A stretch of 64,000 nt of DNA, from contig JAGBDS010000011.1 of assembly GCA_017937405.1 (NCBI GenBank), positions 1 to 64,000 on the forward strand, written 5' to 3'. Made by a program: the position numbers and the translations under genes. This document shows, in pieces, positions 15,289 to 23,928 of the stretch (positions are counted from its first letter, which is position 1; each line of letters opens with the position of its first letter). Origin of the DNA: Oscillibacter sp. Lineage in GTDB: Bacteria; Bacillota; Clostridia; Oscillospirales; Oscillospiraceae. Under the pieces are notes generated by a model, which saw nothing but the letters and a program-made list of their open reading frames with translations, was not told where the DNA came from and ran no database searches.

Positions 15289-16482
15289 TTACAGGACGGG
15301 CGTCTCCCGCTCCTCGCTCTTCAGGCCGTGCTTTTCGGCATAGCCGGTGAGCATCAACGTCAGGGCGCCGTCGCCGGTCACGTTGCAGGCGGTGCCGAAG
15401 CTGTCCTGCAGGGCGAAGATGGCAAGCATCAATCCGGTACCCTCGTCCTTGAACAGCAGAATACCGGTGATGAGGCCCAGGGAGGCCATGACTGTGCCGC
15501 CGGGGACGCCGGGGGCGCCGATGGCGAAGATGCCCAGCAGCATGCAGAACAGCACCATGGTACCCACAGAGGGGATGGAGCCGTAGAGCATCTTGGAGAT
15601 GGTCATAACGAAGAACACCTCCGTCAGCACGGAGCCGCACAGGTGGATGTTGGTGAACAGGGGCACGCCGAAGCTGACCATGTCATGGCGCAGGACCTTG
15701 CTCTTCCGGGCACAGTCCAGGGCCACGGCCAGAGTGGCGGCGGAGGACATGGTGCCCACGGCGGTCAGATAGGCGGGACCGTAGTGCCGCAGGACCTCCC
15801 AGGGATTCTTGCCGGAGTAGGCGCCAGCCAGCAGGTACAGCACCGCCAGCCAGATGTAGTGGCCCAGCATGACGATGATGATGATCTGCAGGAACGCGGG
15901 GAGCTGGCGGGTGATCATGCCCTCATAGCTCAGGTTGCAGAAGGTGGCGGCGATATAGAACGGCAGCACGGGAATGATGATCTTCTTCACGATGTCCAGC
16001 ACGATGTCCTGGAACTCCGCCAGCAGGCCGATGAACCGCTGGGACTTGGTCCAGGTGGCCGCCAGGCCGATCAGGACGGACAGCACCAGGGCGCTCATCA
16101 CAGGCATGATCTGGGGGATGTTCAGCTCAAACACCACGCCGGGCAGCTCCCGCAGGCCCTCCACGCTGGTGTCGATGGACAGGTGGGGGATCAGGGCGTA
16201 GCCGGCCCCCATGGCCATGAACGCCGCGCAGATGGACGAGACATAGGCGATGATGACCGCCACGCCCAGCAGCCGGGAAGCGTTGGCACCCAGCTTGGTG
16301 ATGGACGGTGCGATGAAGCCGATGATGATCAGCGGCACGCAGAAGGTGATGAGCTGACCCATGATGTATTGCAGAGTCACAATGACCTTCATGACACTCT
16401 CCGGGAACACCAGTCCGCAAAGGATGCCGATGAAAATGCCCAGGATCAGGCGAAACGGCAGACTTCCAAATAGTTTTTTCAC
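15289..16482 (-). CDS. DAACS-family dicarboxylate/amino acid:cation symporter
   Basis: A 397-residue secondary transporter with about eight membrane segments and two re-entrant loops. The conserved elements are the serine-rich loop GTMSSAATLAVAL, the cation/substrate segments NIHLCGSV and GAPGVPGGTVMASLGL, and DSFGTACNVTGDGA, as in GltP/DctA proteins. It would import glutamate, aspartate or C4-dicarboxylates with Na+ or H+; which one cannot be told. The start is a GTG preceded by GAGGAGG; the frame continues 41 codons upstream without a ribosome site. Confidence 0.92.
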   Translation of the reverse strand: MKKLFGSLPFRLILGIFIGILCGLVFPESVMKVIVTLQYIMGQLITFCVPLIIIGFIAPSITKLGANASRLLGVAVIIAYVSSICAAFMAMGAGYALIPHLSIDTSVEGLRELPGVVFELNIPQIMPVMSALVLSVLIGLAATWTKSQRFIGLLAEFQDIVLDIVKKIIIPVLPFYIAATFCNLSYEGMITRQLPAFLQIIIIVMLGHYIWLAVLYLLAGAYSGKNPWEVLRHYGPAYLTAVGTMSSAATLAVALDCARKSKVLRHDMVSFGVPLFTNIHLCGSVLTEVFFVMTISKMLYGSIPSVGTMVLFCMLLGIFAIGAPGVPGGTVMASLGLITGILLFKDEGTGLMLAIFALQDSFGTACNVTGDGALTLMLTGYAEKHGLKSEERETPVL

Positions 16483-16534
16483 AATACCCCTCCTCAATTT
16501 ACCGCCGCGCCATAGGGCGGCGCGGCTATTCCAT

Positions 16535-16563
16535 ATAGTACCGTACAAGCCTCCGAAAGTCAA
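16535..16563 (-). promoter_or_regulatory. Promoter of the symporter gene
   Basis: Minus-strand TTGACT (16563-16558) and TACTAT (16540-16535) have a 17-bp spacer. A GC-rich hairpin (about 16502-16525) lies in the leader. Confidence 0.65.
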
Positions 16564-16661
16564 CGCTGTCTCTCCAACCCCGGCAGGCTTGGATTCTATT
16601 GTCATTTTTGCTAAAGCAAAAACGATTTCCTATTCATATTTCCGTTTTTATTCGAATGTTA

Positions 16662-16691
16662 TTGACACAAAAACCCTCTCTCTGGTATCAT
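16662..16691 (+). promoter_or_regulatory. Promoter of pfkA
   Basis: TTGACA (16662-16667) and TATCAT (16686-16691) are 18 bp apart, about 90 bases before the pfkA start. Confidence 0.7.
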
Positions 16692-16783
16692 CCAAAAAGG
16701 TGGTTACCGCTGCCAGGGCACCATCTTTTCGACATTTTTACCAGTATCAGGAAAGCATTTTTGGAAGGAGCGCGAGGAGACCT

Positions 16784-17794
16784 ATGGAGAAACAGGTCAA
16801 ACGTATCGGCGTTCTCACCAGCGGCGGAGACGCCCCTGGCATGAACGCGGCTGTCCGCGCCGTGGTGCGCACGGCCATCAGCCAGGGCATTGAATGTGTC
16901 GGTATCCGCCGGGGCTGGAACGGCCTCATCAACAGCGATTTCACCCACATGAGCGCCACCAGCGTCAGCCATATCATCAACAAGGGCGGCACCATGCTCT
17001 ACACCGCCCGCAGTGAGGAGTTCCGGGAGCCCTCCGGTCGGGCCAAGGCCCTGTCCACCTGCAAGCTCCTGGGTCTGGACGGCATCGTCGCCGTCGGCGG
17101 TGACGGCACCTTCCGGGGTGCGCTGGCCCTCAGCCGTCAGGCTGCGGAGGCAGGCATGGCCCTGCAGGTGGTGGGCATCCCCGCCACCATCGACAACGAC
17201 ATCGGCTGTTCCCACTACACCATCGGCTTCGACACCGCCTGCAACACGGCCGTGGAGTGCATCGATAAGCTGCGGGACACCATGCAGTCCCACGAGCGCT
17301 GCTCCGTGGTGGAGGTCATGGGCCGCCACGCGGGGTATCTGGCCCTGTACGTCGGCATCGCCGTGGGCGCTACCGCCGTTCTCATCCCCGAGCGGGAGCT
17401 GAACTTCGAGCAGGATATCGTAGAAAAGATCCGCCGCGCCCGGCTGGCCGGCACCACCCACTACATGATCGTGGTGGCCGAGGGCGCCGGCAGCGCCATG
17501 GACATCGCCAAGCGCATCCACGACGAGATCGGCATGGACCCCCGGGTCACCGTTCTGGGTCACATCCAGCGGGGCGGCTCCCCCACCGCCCGGGACCGGG
17601 AGACCGCCAGCCGCATGGGCTACCGGGCCGTCATGTCCCTGATGGAGGGCCGGGGCAACCGGGTGGTGGTCACCCAGGACGGCCGCGTCACCGACATGGA
17701 GATGGAGGAGGCCCTCCAGATGGTGAAGCCCTTCCCCATGGAGCGGTATCAAATCCTGGAATCCCTCACCTGCCGCCAGCCCAGCCTGTTCTGA
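16784..17794 (+). CDS. pfkA: ATP-dependent 6-phosphofructokinase
   Basis: A 336-residue cytosolic kinase for fructose-6-phosphate to fructose-1,6-bisphosphate. The ATP site starts with TSGGDAPGMNAA. GGDGTFRG (Gly rather than Asp after GGD) and IPATIDND (no Lys before TID) mark an ATP-dependent rather than pyrophosphate-dependent enzyme. The catalytic Asp lies in TIDND, and EVMGRHAG and HIQRGGSPTARDR are conserved. The ATG follows a GAGGAG ribosome site; a long in-frame extension upstream crosses the promoter and is not coding. The gene stands alone with its own promoter and terminator. Confidence 0.97.
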   Translation: MEKQVKRIGVLTSGGDAPGMNAAVRAVVRTAISQGIECVGIRRGWNGLINSDFTHMSATSVSHIINKGGTMLYTARSEEFREPSGRAKALSTCKLLGLDGIVAVGGDGTFRGALALSRQAAEAGMALQVVGIPATIDNDIGCSHYTIGFDTACNTAVECIDKLRDTMQSHERCSVVEVMGRHAGYLALYVGIAVGATAVLIPERELNFEQDIVEKIRRARLAGTTHYMIVVAEGAGSAMDIAKRIHDEIGMDPRVTVLGHIQRGGSPTARDRETASRMGYRAVMSLMEGRGNRVVVTQDGRVTDMEMEEALQMVKPFPMERYQILESLTCRQPSLF

Positions 17795-17814
17795 CATAGG
17801 ACATACATAAAAAG

Positions 17815-17849
17815 GATTCCCCGGAGCGATGCTCCGGGGAATCTTTTTT
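17815..17849 (+). terminator. Terminator of pfkA
   Basis: A 13-bp perfect stem with a three-base loop and six T residues. It may also stop trkH transcripts arriving from the right. Confidence 0.92.
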
Positions 17850-17851
17850 GT

Positions 17852-19321
17852 TTACAGGGTGGGTTTCCGGGTAATGAGCCGCCGCTTCCAGATGGAGGGG
17901 GCGAACAGCAGCAGCATGGGGAATATCTCCAGACGGCCCACCAGCATATCAAAAGCCAGCAGCAGCTTGGAAGCCGGGGAGAAGGCGGAGAAATTGCCCA
18001 TGGGGCCCACTACCTCCAAACCGGGGCCGATGTTGTTGATGCAGGATGCCACGGCGGTGAAGGTGGTCACCAGGTCGAACCGCTCCAGAGACAGCAGCAG
18101 CACGGAGACGGTAAAAATCAGGATATACACGGTCAGAAACAGGTGGACGCCCCGGATGTTCCGGTCCGTCAGGGGCTTGCCCTCGAACCGGACAGTGGTG
18201 ACGGCGTTGGGATGAAGCATCTTCCGCATATCGCCCAGGGAGGTCTTGCACAGGATGACCACCCGCGCCACCTTGATGCCGCCGCCGGTGGAACCGGCGC
18301 AGGCGCCGATAAACATCAAGGTCACCAGAATGGCCCGGGAAAACTCCGGCCAGGCGTTGAAATCCGCTGTGGCGTAGCCGGTGGTGGTGATGATGGAGGC
18401 CACCTGGAAGAAGGAATACCGCAGGCTCTGGGCCACCGAGCCATAGATGTGCACGATGTCAGCCGCGATGGCAGCCACCGCCGTCCCCACGATCAGCAGG
18501 TAGGCCCGCAGCTCCTCAGAATGGAACACATCCCGGAAGCGCTTGATGAGCAGGAAGTAGTACAGGTTGAAGTTCACGCCGAACAGCAGCATGAACACGC
18601 CGATCACGATGTCAAAATAGGCGCTGTCATAGGCGCCCACGCTGAGGTTCCGGCAGCTGAAGCCGCCGGTGCCGGCAGTGCCGAAGGCGTGGATGCAGGC
18701 GTCGAACAGGGGCATCCCACCCAGCAGCAGGAGGACGATCTCGATGACCGTCATCACCAGGTAGATGCCGTACAGGATCTTCGCCGTGTCGCCCATACGG
18801 CTCACCAGCTTGCCCACGGAGGGGCCAGGCACTTCCGCCCGCATTAGGTGCATCCCGTGGCCGTCGCCGCTGCTCAAAGGCAGGATGGCCATAACGAACA
18901 CCAGCACGCCCATGCCACCCACCCAATGGGTGAAGCTGCGCCAGAACAGCACGCCCCGGCCCAGGGGCTCGATCTCAGTCAGGATGCTGGCGCCGGTGGT
19001 GGTGAAGCCGGAGACCGTCTCAAAAAAGGCGTCCACAAAATGGGGGATGTCCCCGGAGAGGACAAAGGGCAGGGCGCCGAACACACTCATCAGCACCCAG
19101 GCCAGGGCCACCACGGCAAAGCCGTCCCTGGCGTACAGGTTGGACCGCTTGGGGGCCTTCAGCCCCAGCGCAAGGCCGATGACAGCCAGCAGCAGGGCCG
19201 GTATCAAAAAAGGAAGCGCCGCCTCGCCATAGGCCACCGCCACCACCATGGGCAGCACCAGCAGCACCGCCTCCGTCAGCAGGATGCGGCCAATGACGAA
19301 ACCGATCATTCGATAATTCAA
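17852..19321 (-). CDS. trkH: TrkH/KtrB-family potassium transporter subunit
   Basis: A 489-residue membrane protein with four M1-P-M2 repeats. The four selectivity-filter loops can be read as TTTGAS, TAGTGGFS, TTTGYAT and NNIGPG, so the K+ path is complete. It would import potassium together with the RCK-type protein TrkA encoded just upstream in the same operon (14-bp gap). The N-terminal two extra hydrophobic segments favour TrkH over KtrB. The C-terminus is short and basic. Confidence 0.94.
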   Translation of the reverse strand: MNYRMIGFVIGRILLTEAVLLVLPMVVAVAYGEAALPFLIPALLLAVIGLALGLKAPKRSNLYARDGFAVVALAWVLMSVFGALPFVLSGDIPHFVDAFFETVSGFTTTGASILTEIEPLGRGVLFWRSFTHWVGGMGVLVFVMAILPLSSGDGHGMHLMRAEVPGPSVGKLVSRMGDTAKILYGIYLVMTVIEIVLLLLGGMPLFDACIHAFGTAGTGGFSCRNLSVGAYDSAYFDIVIGVFMLLFGVNFNLYYFLLIKRFRDVFHSEELRAYLLIVGTAVAAIAADIVHIYGSVAQSLRYSFFQVASIITTTGYATADFNAWPEFSRAILVTLMFIGACAGSTGGGIKVARVVILCKTSLGDMRKMLHPNAVTTVRFEGKPLTDRNIRGVHLFLTVYILIFTVSVLLLSLERFDLVTTFTAVASCINNIGPGLEVVGPMGNFSAFSPASKLLLAFDMLVGRLEIFPMLLLFAPSIWKRRLITRKPTL

Positions 19322-19335
19322 GCCTCAGCCCGCCT

Positions 19336-20700
19336 TTACTCAGAAATGATATCGTGGATATCCTGGAGAGTCGTGTCCGTGGTGACCACGATGACGTCGT
19401 CATGGACATGGAGCTCGTCATTGCCGGAGGGAATGACGATGCGGCCGTTCTGCCGCACGATGCCCGCCAGCAGGATGCCGCTTTTCAGCTTCAGGTTCTT
19501 CAAAGGCACCCCCACGAAGGGCACCTCCTCCGTCACGCCGAATTCCAAGGCTTCCACCGCGCCGTCCACCAGCCGGTGGAGGGTCTTGACCCGGGCGCCG
19601 GAGGCGCTCTGCATGGCCCGGACGTACTGGACGATGAGCTCCGTGGTGACGGAGCGGGCGGAGACGATGCTGTCGATCATGCTGGCGTCGGACACCAGGT
19701 CCACCAGGGAGCGGCGGTTGATCTTCGCCACCACCTTGCAGTTCCCGGACTGCCTGGCGGCGCACATGGACATGAGGATATTGGCCTCGTCGATGCCGGT
19801 GATGGCTATGAAAGCATCGGTCTGCTCGATGCCCTCCTCGTGGAGCAGCTCGCTGTCGGTGCCGTCGCCCACGATGACCAGGGCGCCGGGGAGCCGTTCG
19901 CTCATCTGGACGCACCGCTGCTCGCTCTGGTCGATGATCTTCACGCTCATGCCCATCTCCAGCAGCTCGGAGGCCAGATAGTAACAAATTTTGCTGGCGC
20001 CCACGATCATCACGCTGGACGCCCGGCCCCGGAACACACCCAGGTGCCGGAAGAACTGGGAGAGCTGGTCCGGCGAGGCAGTCAGGTAGATCTTATCCCC
20101 CGAGCGCAGCTCGAAATCGCCGGAGGGGATGATGGTCTCGCCGCGCCTAGACACGGCGCAGATCAGCACCCGGACCCGGATGTTCTTATAGAGGTCCAGC
20201 AGCTTCATGCCGTGGAGGGCGGAATCCTCCGGCAGGCGGTATTCCACCAGCTCCAGGCGGCCCTTGGAAAAGGACTCCAGCTTCATGGCCGCCGGGAACC
20301 GCAGCACACGGGCGATCTCCCGGGCGGTGGCTTTCTCCGGATTGATGGCCATGGAGAGGCCCAGCTCCTCCCGCATGAAGCGGAGCTGCGTCTCATACTC
20401 CGGGTTGCGGATGCGGGCGATGGTATGGCGCACCCCCAGCTTCTTCGCCACCAGGCACGCCAGAATGTTGATCTCGTCGCTGGAGGCCGTGGCGATCAGC
20501 AGGTCGGCCCGGCCCGCCTCCGCCTCCTTCTGCACCTCATAGCTGGCGCCATTGCCGCAGACGCCCATCACGTCGTAGATATTGATGATGTTTTCAATGA
20601 GCTGCTGGCTCTCGTCGATGACCGTCACCCGGTTCTCGGTGGAGAGCTGCTGCGTCAGCGCAAGCCCCACCTTACCGGCGCCCACGATAATGATATTCAT
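19336..20700 (-). CDS. trkA: Trk system regulatory protein TrkA
   Basis: A 454-residue cytosolic protein with two tandem halves, each an RCK-N NAD-binding fold plus an RCK-C domain. The first half starts with VGAGKVGLAL and ends the beta strand in VIDES, a normal dinucleotide site. In the second half the corresponding segment is VGASKICYYLA, without the GxGxxG glycines, so it may bind nucleotide poorly. TrkA gates the TrkH pore according to nucleotide or c-di-AMP. It is the first gene of the trkA-trkH operon. Confidence 0.95.
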   Translation of the reverse strand: MNIIIVGAGKVGLALTQQLSTENRVTVIDESQQLIENIINIYDVMGVCGNGASYEVQKEAEAGRADLLIATASSDEINILACLVAKKLGVRHTIARIRNPEYETQLRFMREELGLSMAINPEKATAREIARVLRFPAAMKLESFSKGRLELVEYRLPEDSALHGMKLLDLYKNIRVRVLICAVSRRGETIIPSGDFELRSGDKIYLTASPDQLSQFFRHLGVFRGRASSVMIVGASKICYYLASELLEMGMSVKIIDQSEQRCVQMSERLPGALVIVGDGTDSELLHEEGIEQTDAFIAITGIDEANILMSMCAARQSGNCKVVAKINRRSLVDLVSDASMIDSIVSARSVTTELIVQYVRAMQSASGARVKTLHRLVDGAVEALEFGVTEEVPFVGVPLKNLKLKSGILLAGIVRQNGRIVIPSGNDELHVHDDVIVVTTDTTLQDIHDIISE

Positions 20701-20870
20701 AGACTCTTCTCCCGACAGTAAATTGCTGTCTTCCTTCTATATGATGCCGTCCTCATTTTATAGCAAGGCAGGCTCCCGTTTGTATAAAGGAATTATAAAG
20801 GAAGTTGCGGAAAAAAGGAATACCCTTCCCCCTGCCCGGTGAAATTTTTTTGCTGTCCCTGATTTTCCAC

Positions 20871-20899
20871 TTGACAAACAGCATCCGCTTGCGTAAAAT
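20871..20899 (+). promoter_or_regulatory. Strong promoter of the fatty-acid operon
   Basis: TTGACA (20871-20876), a 17-bp spacer and TAAAAT (20894-20899), followed by a very AT-rich initial transcribed region. Confidence 0.8.
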
Positions 20900-20919
20900 A
20901 TGTTCAATTATTTTAGTTA

Positions 20920-20941
20920 AATTATTTTAATTAAAATAATT
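20920..20941 (+). promoter_or_regulatory. 22-bp perfect palindrome, likely operator of the fab operon
   Basis: Eleven bases are mirrored exactly around 20930/20931, all A or T. A partial copy of the left arm precedes it at 20906-20920. It is centred about 25 bp after the expected transcription start, where a MarR-type repressor such as the one at the operon end could block transcription. Confidence 0.6.
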
Positions 20942-20969
20942 GATATTTCGACATACAAGGAGAACTGTT

Positions 20970-21200
20970 ATGGAATTCGAGAAAGTGCGCGACATTATCG
21001 TGGAGACTCTGGGCTGCGACGCCGAGGAAGTGACGCCCGAGGCCTCCCTGTCCGATGATTTGGGCGCCGATTCCCTGGCCGCCGTGGAGCTGGTGATGGC
21101 TCTGGAGGAGGCCACCGGCCTGTCCATCGCCGAGGAGGACGCCGCGAACCTCAAGACCGTGGGCGACATCCTGACCTATCTGGCCGCTCACAAGGACTAA
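20970..21200 (+). CDS. acpP: Acyl carrier protein
   Basis: A 76-residue acidic four-helix protein. The phosphopantetheine attachment serine is in [11 protein letters not shown] (Ser36). It carries growing acyl chains during fatty-acid synthesis. The ATG has an AAGGAG ribosome site; the frame's earlier start lies in the operator and is not used. It is the first gene of the acc-fab operon. Confidence 0.96.
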   Translation: MEFEKVRDIIVETLGCDAEEVTPEASLSDDLGADSLAAVELVMALEEATGLSIAEEDAANLKTVGDILTYLAAHKD

Positions 21201-21214
21201 ATTGATATTCCGCC

Positions 21215-21244
21215 CCCGCCGGAGGGATGCGTCTCTCCGGCGGG
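21215..21244 (+). other. Stem-loop between acpP and accB
   Basis: A ten-bp GC stem with a ten-base loop and no T-run. It could allow higher acpP than accB expression by mRNA processing or partial termination. Confidence 0.5.
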
Positions 21245-21272
21245 CCAATTTCCCACCGTGAAAGGAATTTCC

Positions 21273-21689
21273 ATGACCAATCAAGAAATCAAGGAATTGA
21301 TCTCCTGCTTTGAAAACAGCTCCCTCCAGACCATGAAGCTGTCCACGCAGGAATTTACCATAGAGATGAACCGGGGCGGTGCCCCAGCTTCCGCTGCCCC
21401 TGCCGCGGCCCCCGCCGCGCCTGCCCCCTCTCCCGCTCCGGCGTCGGAGGGCAACACCGTGACGGCGCCGCTGGTGGGCACTTTCTACGATGCCCCCGCC
21501 CCGGAGAAGCCTCCCTTTGTTCAGGTGGGCGACCGGGTGAAAAAGGGCGACACCCTCTGTCTCATTGAGGCCATGAAAATGATGAGCGAGATCCCCGCCC
21601 CCTGCGACTGCGTCATCGAAGCGGTGCTGAAAACCAGCGGCGACCTGGTGTCCTTCGGCGAGCCGCTGCTGCGCTACAAGCCATGCTGA
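21273..21689 (+). CDS. accB: Biotin carboxyl carrier protein of acetyl-CoA carboxylase
   Basis: A 138-residue protein. The N-terminal part is helical, then comes a flexible Ala/Pro linker (about 45-70). The C-terminal biotinyl domain has the biotinylated lysine in IEAMKMM near residue 103. A thumb segment typical of AccB is present (PLVGTFYDAPAP). The ATG is preceded by AAAGGAA; a GTG 15 bases upstream is less likely. Its last seven bases overlap accC. Confidence 0.95.
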   Translation: MTNQEIKELISCFENSSLQTMKLSTQEFTIEMNRGGAPASAAPAAAPAAPAPSPAPASEGNTVTAPLVGTFYDAPAPEKPPFVQVGDRVKKGDTLCLIEAMKMMSEIPAPCDCVIEAVLKTSGDLVSFGEPLLRYKPC

Positions 21690-23074
21690 AGCGGGTTTTG
21701 ATCGCCAACCGGGGCGAGATCGCCCTGCGGGTGCTGCGGGCTTGCCGGGAGATGGAGATTGAGACGGTGGCCGTCTACTCCACAGCGGACGCGGAGGCCC
21801 TCCACGTCCAGCTTGCCACCCAGGCCGTCTGCATCGGCCCCGCCAGGGCCGCCGACAGCTACCTGAACCGGGACGCCCTGTTGACCGTGGCCCAGGCCAC
21901 CGGCTGCGACGGCCTCCACCCCGGCTACGGCTTTTTGTCCGAAAGTCCGGATTTTGCCGACGCGTGCGCCCGGGCGGGTATTACTTTCATCGGCCCCTCC
22001 AGGGATGCCATCCGCAAGGCGGGCTCCAAATCCGCTGCCCGGGAATTGATGAAAGAGGCGGGAGTCCCCGTCACCCCCGGCTCCGACGGCCCTGTGTCCT
22101 CGGTGGAGGACGCCCTGGCGGCAGCGGAGCGGGTGGGGTATCCCGTGCTGCTGAAGGCCAGCGCCGGAGGCGGTGGCCGGGGCATCCGCCGGTGCGACAA
22201 TGCGGAAGCGCTTCCTGCCGCCTACGCCGAGGCGAAAGCAGAGGCCAAGGCCTGCTTCGGGAACGACGAGATGTACCTGGAAAAGCTGGTACTGCGGCCC
22301 CGGCACATCGAGTTTCAAATCCTGGCGGACCGGCAGGGCCACGTCATCCACCTGGGTGACCGGGACTGCTCCGTCCAGCGGCGGAACCAGAAGCTCATTG
22401 AGGAGGCCCCCGCCCGGTGCTTGTCCCCCGCGCTGCGCCAGGCCATGGGCGAAGCTGCCGTCCGGGCGGCACAGGCCGTGGGCTACGAGGGCGCCGGGAC
22501 GGTGGAATTCCTGCTGGACAGCGACGGGGAGCATTTCTATTTCATGGAGATGAACACCCGCATCCAGGTGGAGCACGGCGTCACGGAGCTGGTGACCGGG
22601 GCAGATTTGGTGCGCCAGCAGCTCCGGGTGGCCTCCGGGCTGTCCCTGGACATCGCCCAGGAGGATGTGCATCTCACCGGACACGCCATCGAGTGCCGGG
22701 TGAACGCGGAGGACCCGGCGGCGGGCTTCCGCCCCTGCCCCGGGAAGGTGGAATTTCTCCACTTCCCCGGCGGGGCGGGCGTCCGGGTGGACTCCGCCCT
22801 GTACAACGGCTGCACTCTCTCCCCCTACTACGACTCTCTGGCGGCCAAGCTGATGGTCCACGCCCCCACCCGGCTGGAGGCCATCCGCAAGATGCGCCGC
22901 TGCCTGGAGGAGTTCGCCCTGGAGGGCTTCCCCACCAACGCGGAGCTCTCCCACGAGATCATGTTCCATCCCACCTTTGTCCGGGGCGGCTGCACCACGG
23001 CCTTCCTGGAAGAGAGCCTGCCCGAGCTGCTGGATTTCAGCCGCCGGGCGGGAGAACAGGACGGTGACGCATGA
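21683..23074 (+). CDS. accC: Acetyl-CoA carboxylase biotin carboxylase subunit
   Basis: A 463-residue ATP-grasp enzyme that carboxylates biotin on AccB. The ATP-binding loop is KASAGGGGRGIR (near 158). The catalytic region reads EMNTRIQVEH near residues 285-295, with the active Glu, Arg, Gln and Glu residues in place. One oddity is HGVTE where almost all relatives have HPVTE. N- and C-terminal domains are complete. It overlaps accB by seven bases and accD by four, so the subunits are translationally coupled. Confidence 0.97.
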   Translation: MLKRVLIANRGEIALRVLRACREMEIETVAVYSTADAEALHVQLATQAVCIGPARAADSYLNRDALLTVAQATGCDGLHPGYGFLSESPDFADACARAGITFIGPSRDAIRKAGSKSAARELMKEAGVPVTPGSDGPVSSVEDALAAAERVGYPVLLKASAGGGGRGIRRCDNAEALPAAYAEAKAEAKACFGNDEMYLEKLVLRPRHIEFQILADRQGHVIHLGDRDCSVQRRNQKLIEEAPARCLSPALRQAMGEAAVRAAQAVGYEGAGTVEFLLDSDGEHFYFMEMNTRIQVEHGVTELVTGADLVRQQLRVASGLSLDIAQEDVHLTGHAIECRVNAEDPAAGFRPCPGKVEFLHFPGGAGVRVDSALYNGCTLSPYYDSLAAKLMVHAPTRLEAIRKMRRCLEEFALEGFPTNAELSHEIMFHPTFVRGGCTTAFLEESLPELLDFSRRAGEQDGDA

Positions 23075-23928
23075 ACGATATTTTTGCCAAGCGCCGGGCC
23101 CGGCTGCTGGCTATGAAGGCCATGCGGGACAACTACATCCCCGGCGACAAGCTGGTAACTTGTCCCAAATGCGGGCGGGAAAGTGAAAAGAAAGCGGTAG
23201 CGGGGGGGCTGTCCGTCTGTCCCCTCTGCGGCTACCATTTCCCCATCGGCGCCTACTACCGGCTCAGCACCGTGCTGGATTCCGGCACCTTCCGGGAGCT
23301 GAACGCAAAGCTCTCCGCCGCCGACCCGCTGGCTTTCCCCGGCTATGGCACCAAGCCGGCCCTGGCCCAACGGAAAACCGGGCTGACGGAGGCCGCCGTC
23401 ACCGCCACAGGCGCCATCGGCGGCAGCAAGTGTGTGGTTGGCGTGCTGGACAGCCGCTTCCTCATGGGCAGCATGAGCGCCGCCGTGGGGGAAAAAATCA
23501 CCCTCGCCATTGAGTATGCAACAAAGAACAAGCTGCCCCTCATTCTCTTCGCCGCCAGCGGCGGCGCCCGGATGCAGGAGGGTATCCTGTCCCTCATGCA
23601 GATGGCGAAAACCAGCGCCGCCCTGGCCCGGTTTTCGGAAAAGAGCCTGCTGTACATCTCCGTCCTGACGGACCCCACCACCGGCGGCGTTACCGCCAGC
23701 TTCGCCTCCCTGGGCGACATCATTCTGGCGGAGCCGGGAGCCCTCATCGGCTTTGCCGGGCCCCGGGTCATTCAGCAGACCATCGGCGAGACCCTGCCGA
23801 AGGGCTTCCAGACGGCGGAGTTCCAGATGGAGCACGGCTTCGTGGACGCGGTGGTGCCCCGTGCTGAGATGCGGGACACCCTCATCAAGCTGCTGCGGCT
23901 CCACGGGAAAGGAGGCCGCCATGCATGA
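23071..23928 (+). CDS. accD: Acetyl-CoA carboxylase carboxyltransferase subunit beta
   Basis: A 285-residue subunit with the N-terminal zinc ribbon (CPKC near residue 30 and CPLC near 52). The crotonase-type carboxyltransferase domain includes AASGGARMQEGILSLMQMAK and TDPTTGGVTASFA. With AccA it transfers carboxyl from biotin to acetyl-CoA. It overlaps accC by four bases (ATGA) and accA by eight. Confidence 0.97.
   Translation: MNDIFAKRRARLLAMKAMRDNYIPGDKLVTCPKCGRESEKKAVAGGLSVCPLCGYHFPIGAYYRLSTVLDSGTFRELNAKLSAADPLAFPGYGTKPALAQRKTGLTEAAVTATGAIGGSKCVVGVLDSRFLMGSMSAAVGEKITLAIEYATKNKLPLILFAASGGARMQEGILSLMQMAKTSAALARFSEKSLLYISVLTDPTTGGVTASFASLGDIILAEPGALIGFAGPRVIQQTIGETLPKGFQTAEFQMEHGFVDAVVPRAEMRDTLIKLLRLHGKGGRHA

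Noticed and set aside
20701..20790. trkA promoter
   Set aside because: Several TATAA-like sequences on the minus strand but none with a -35 at 16-18 bp.
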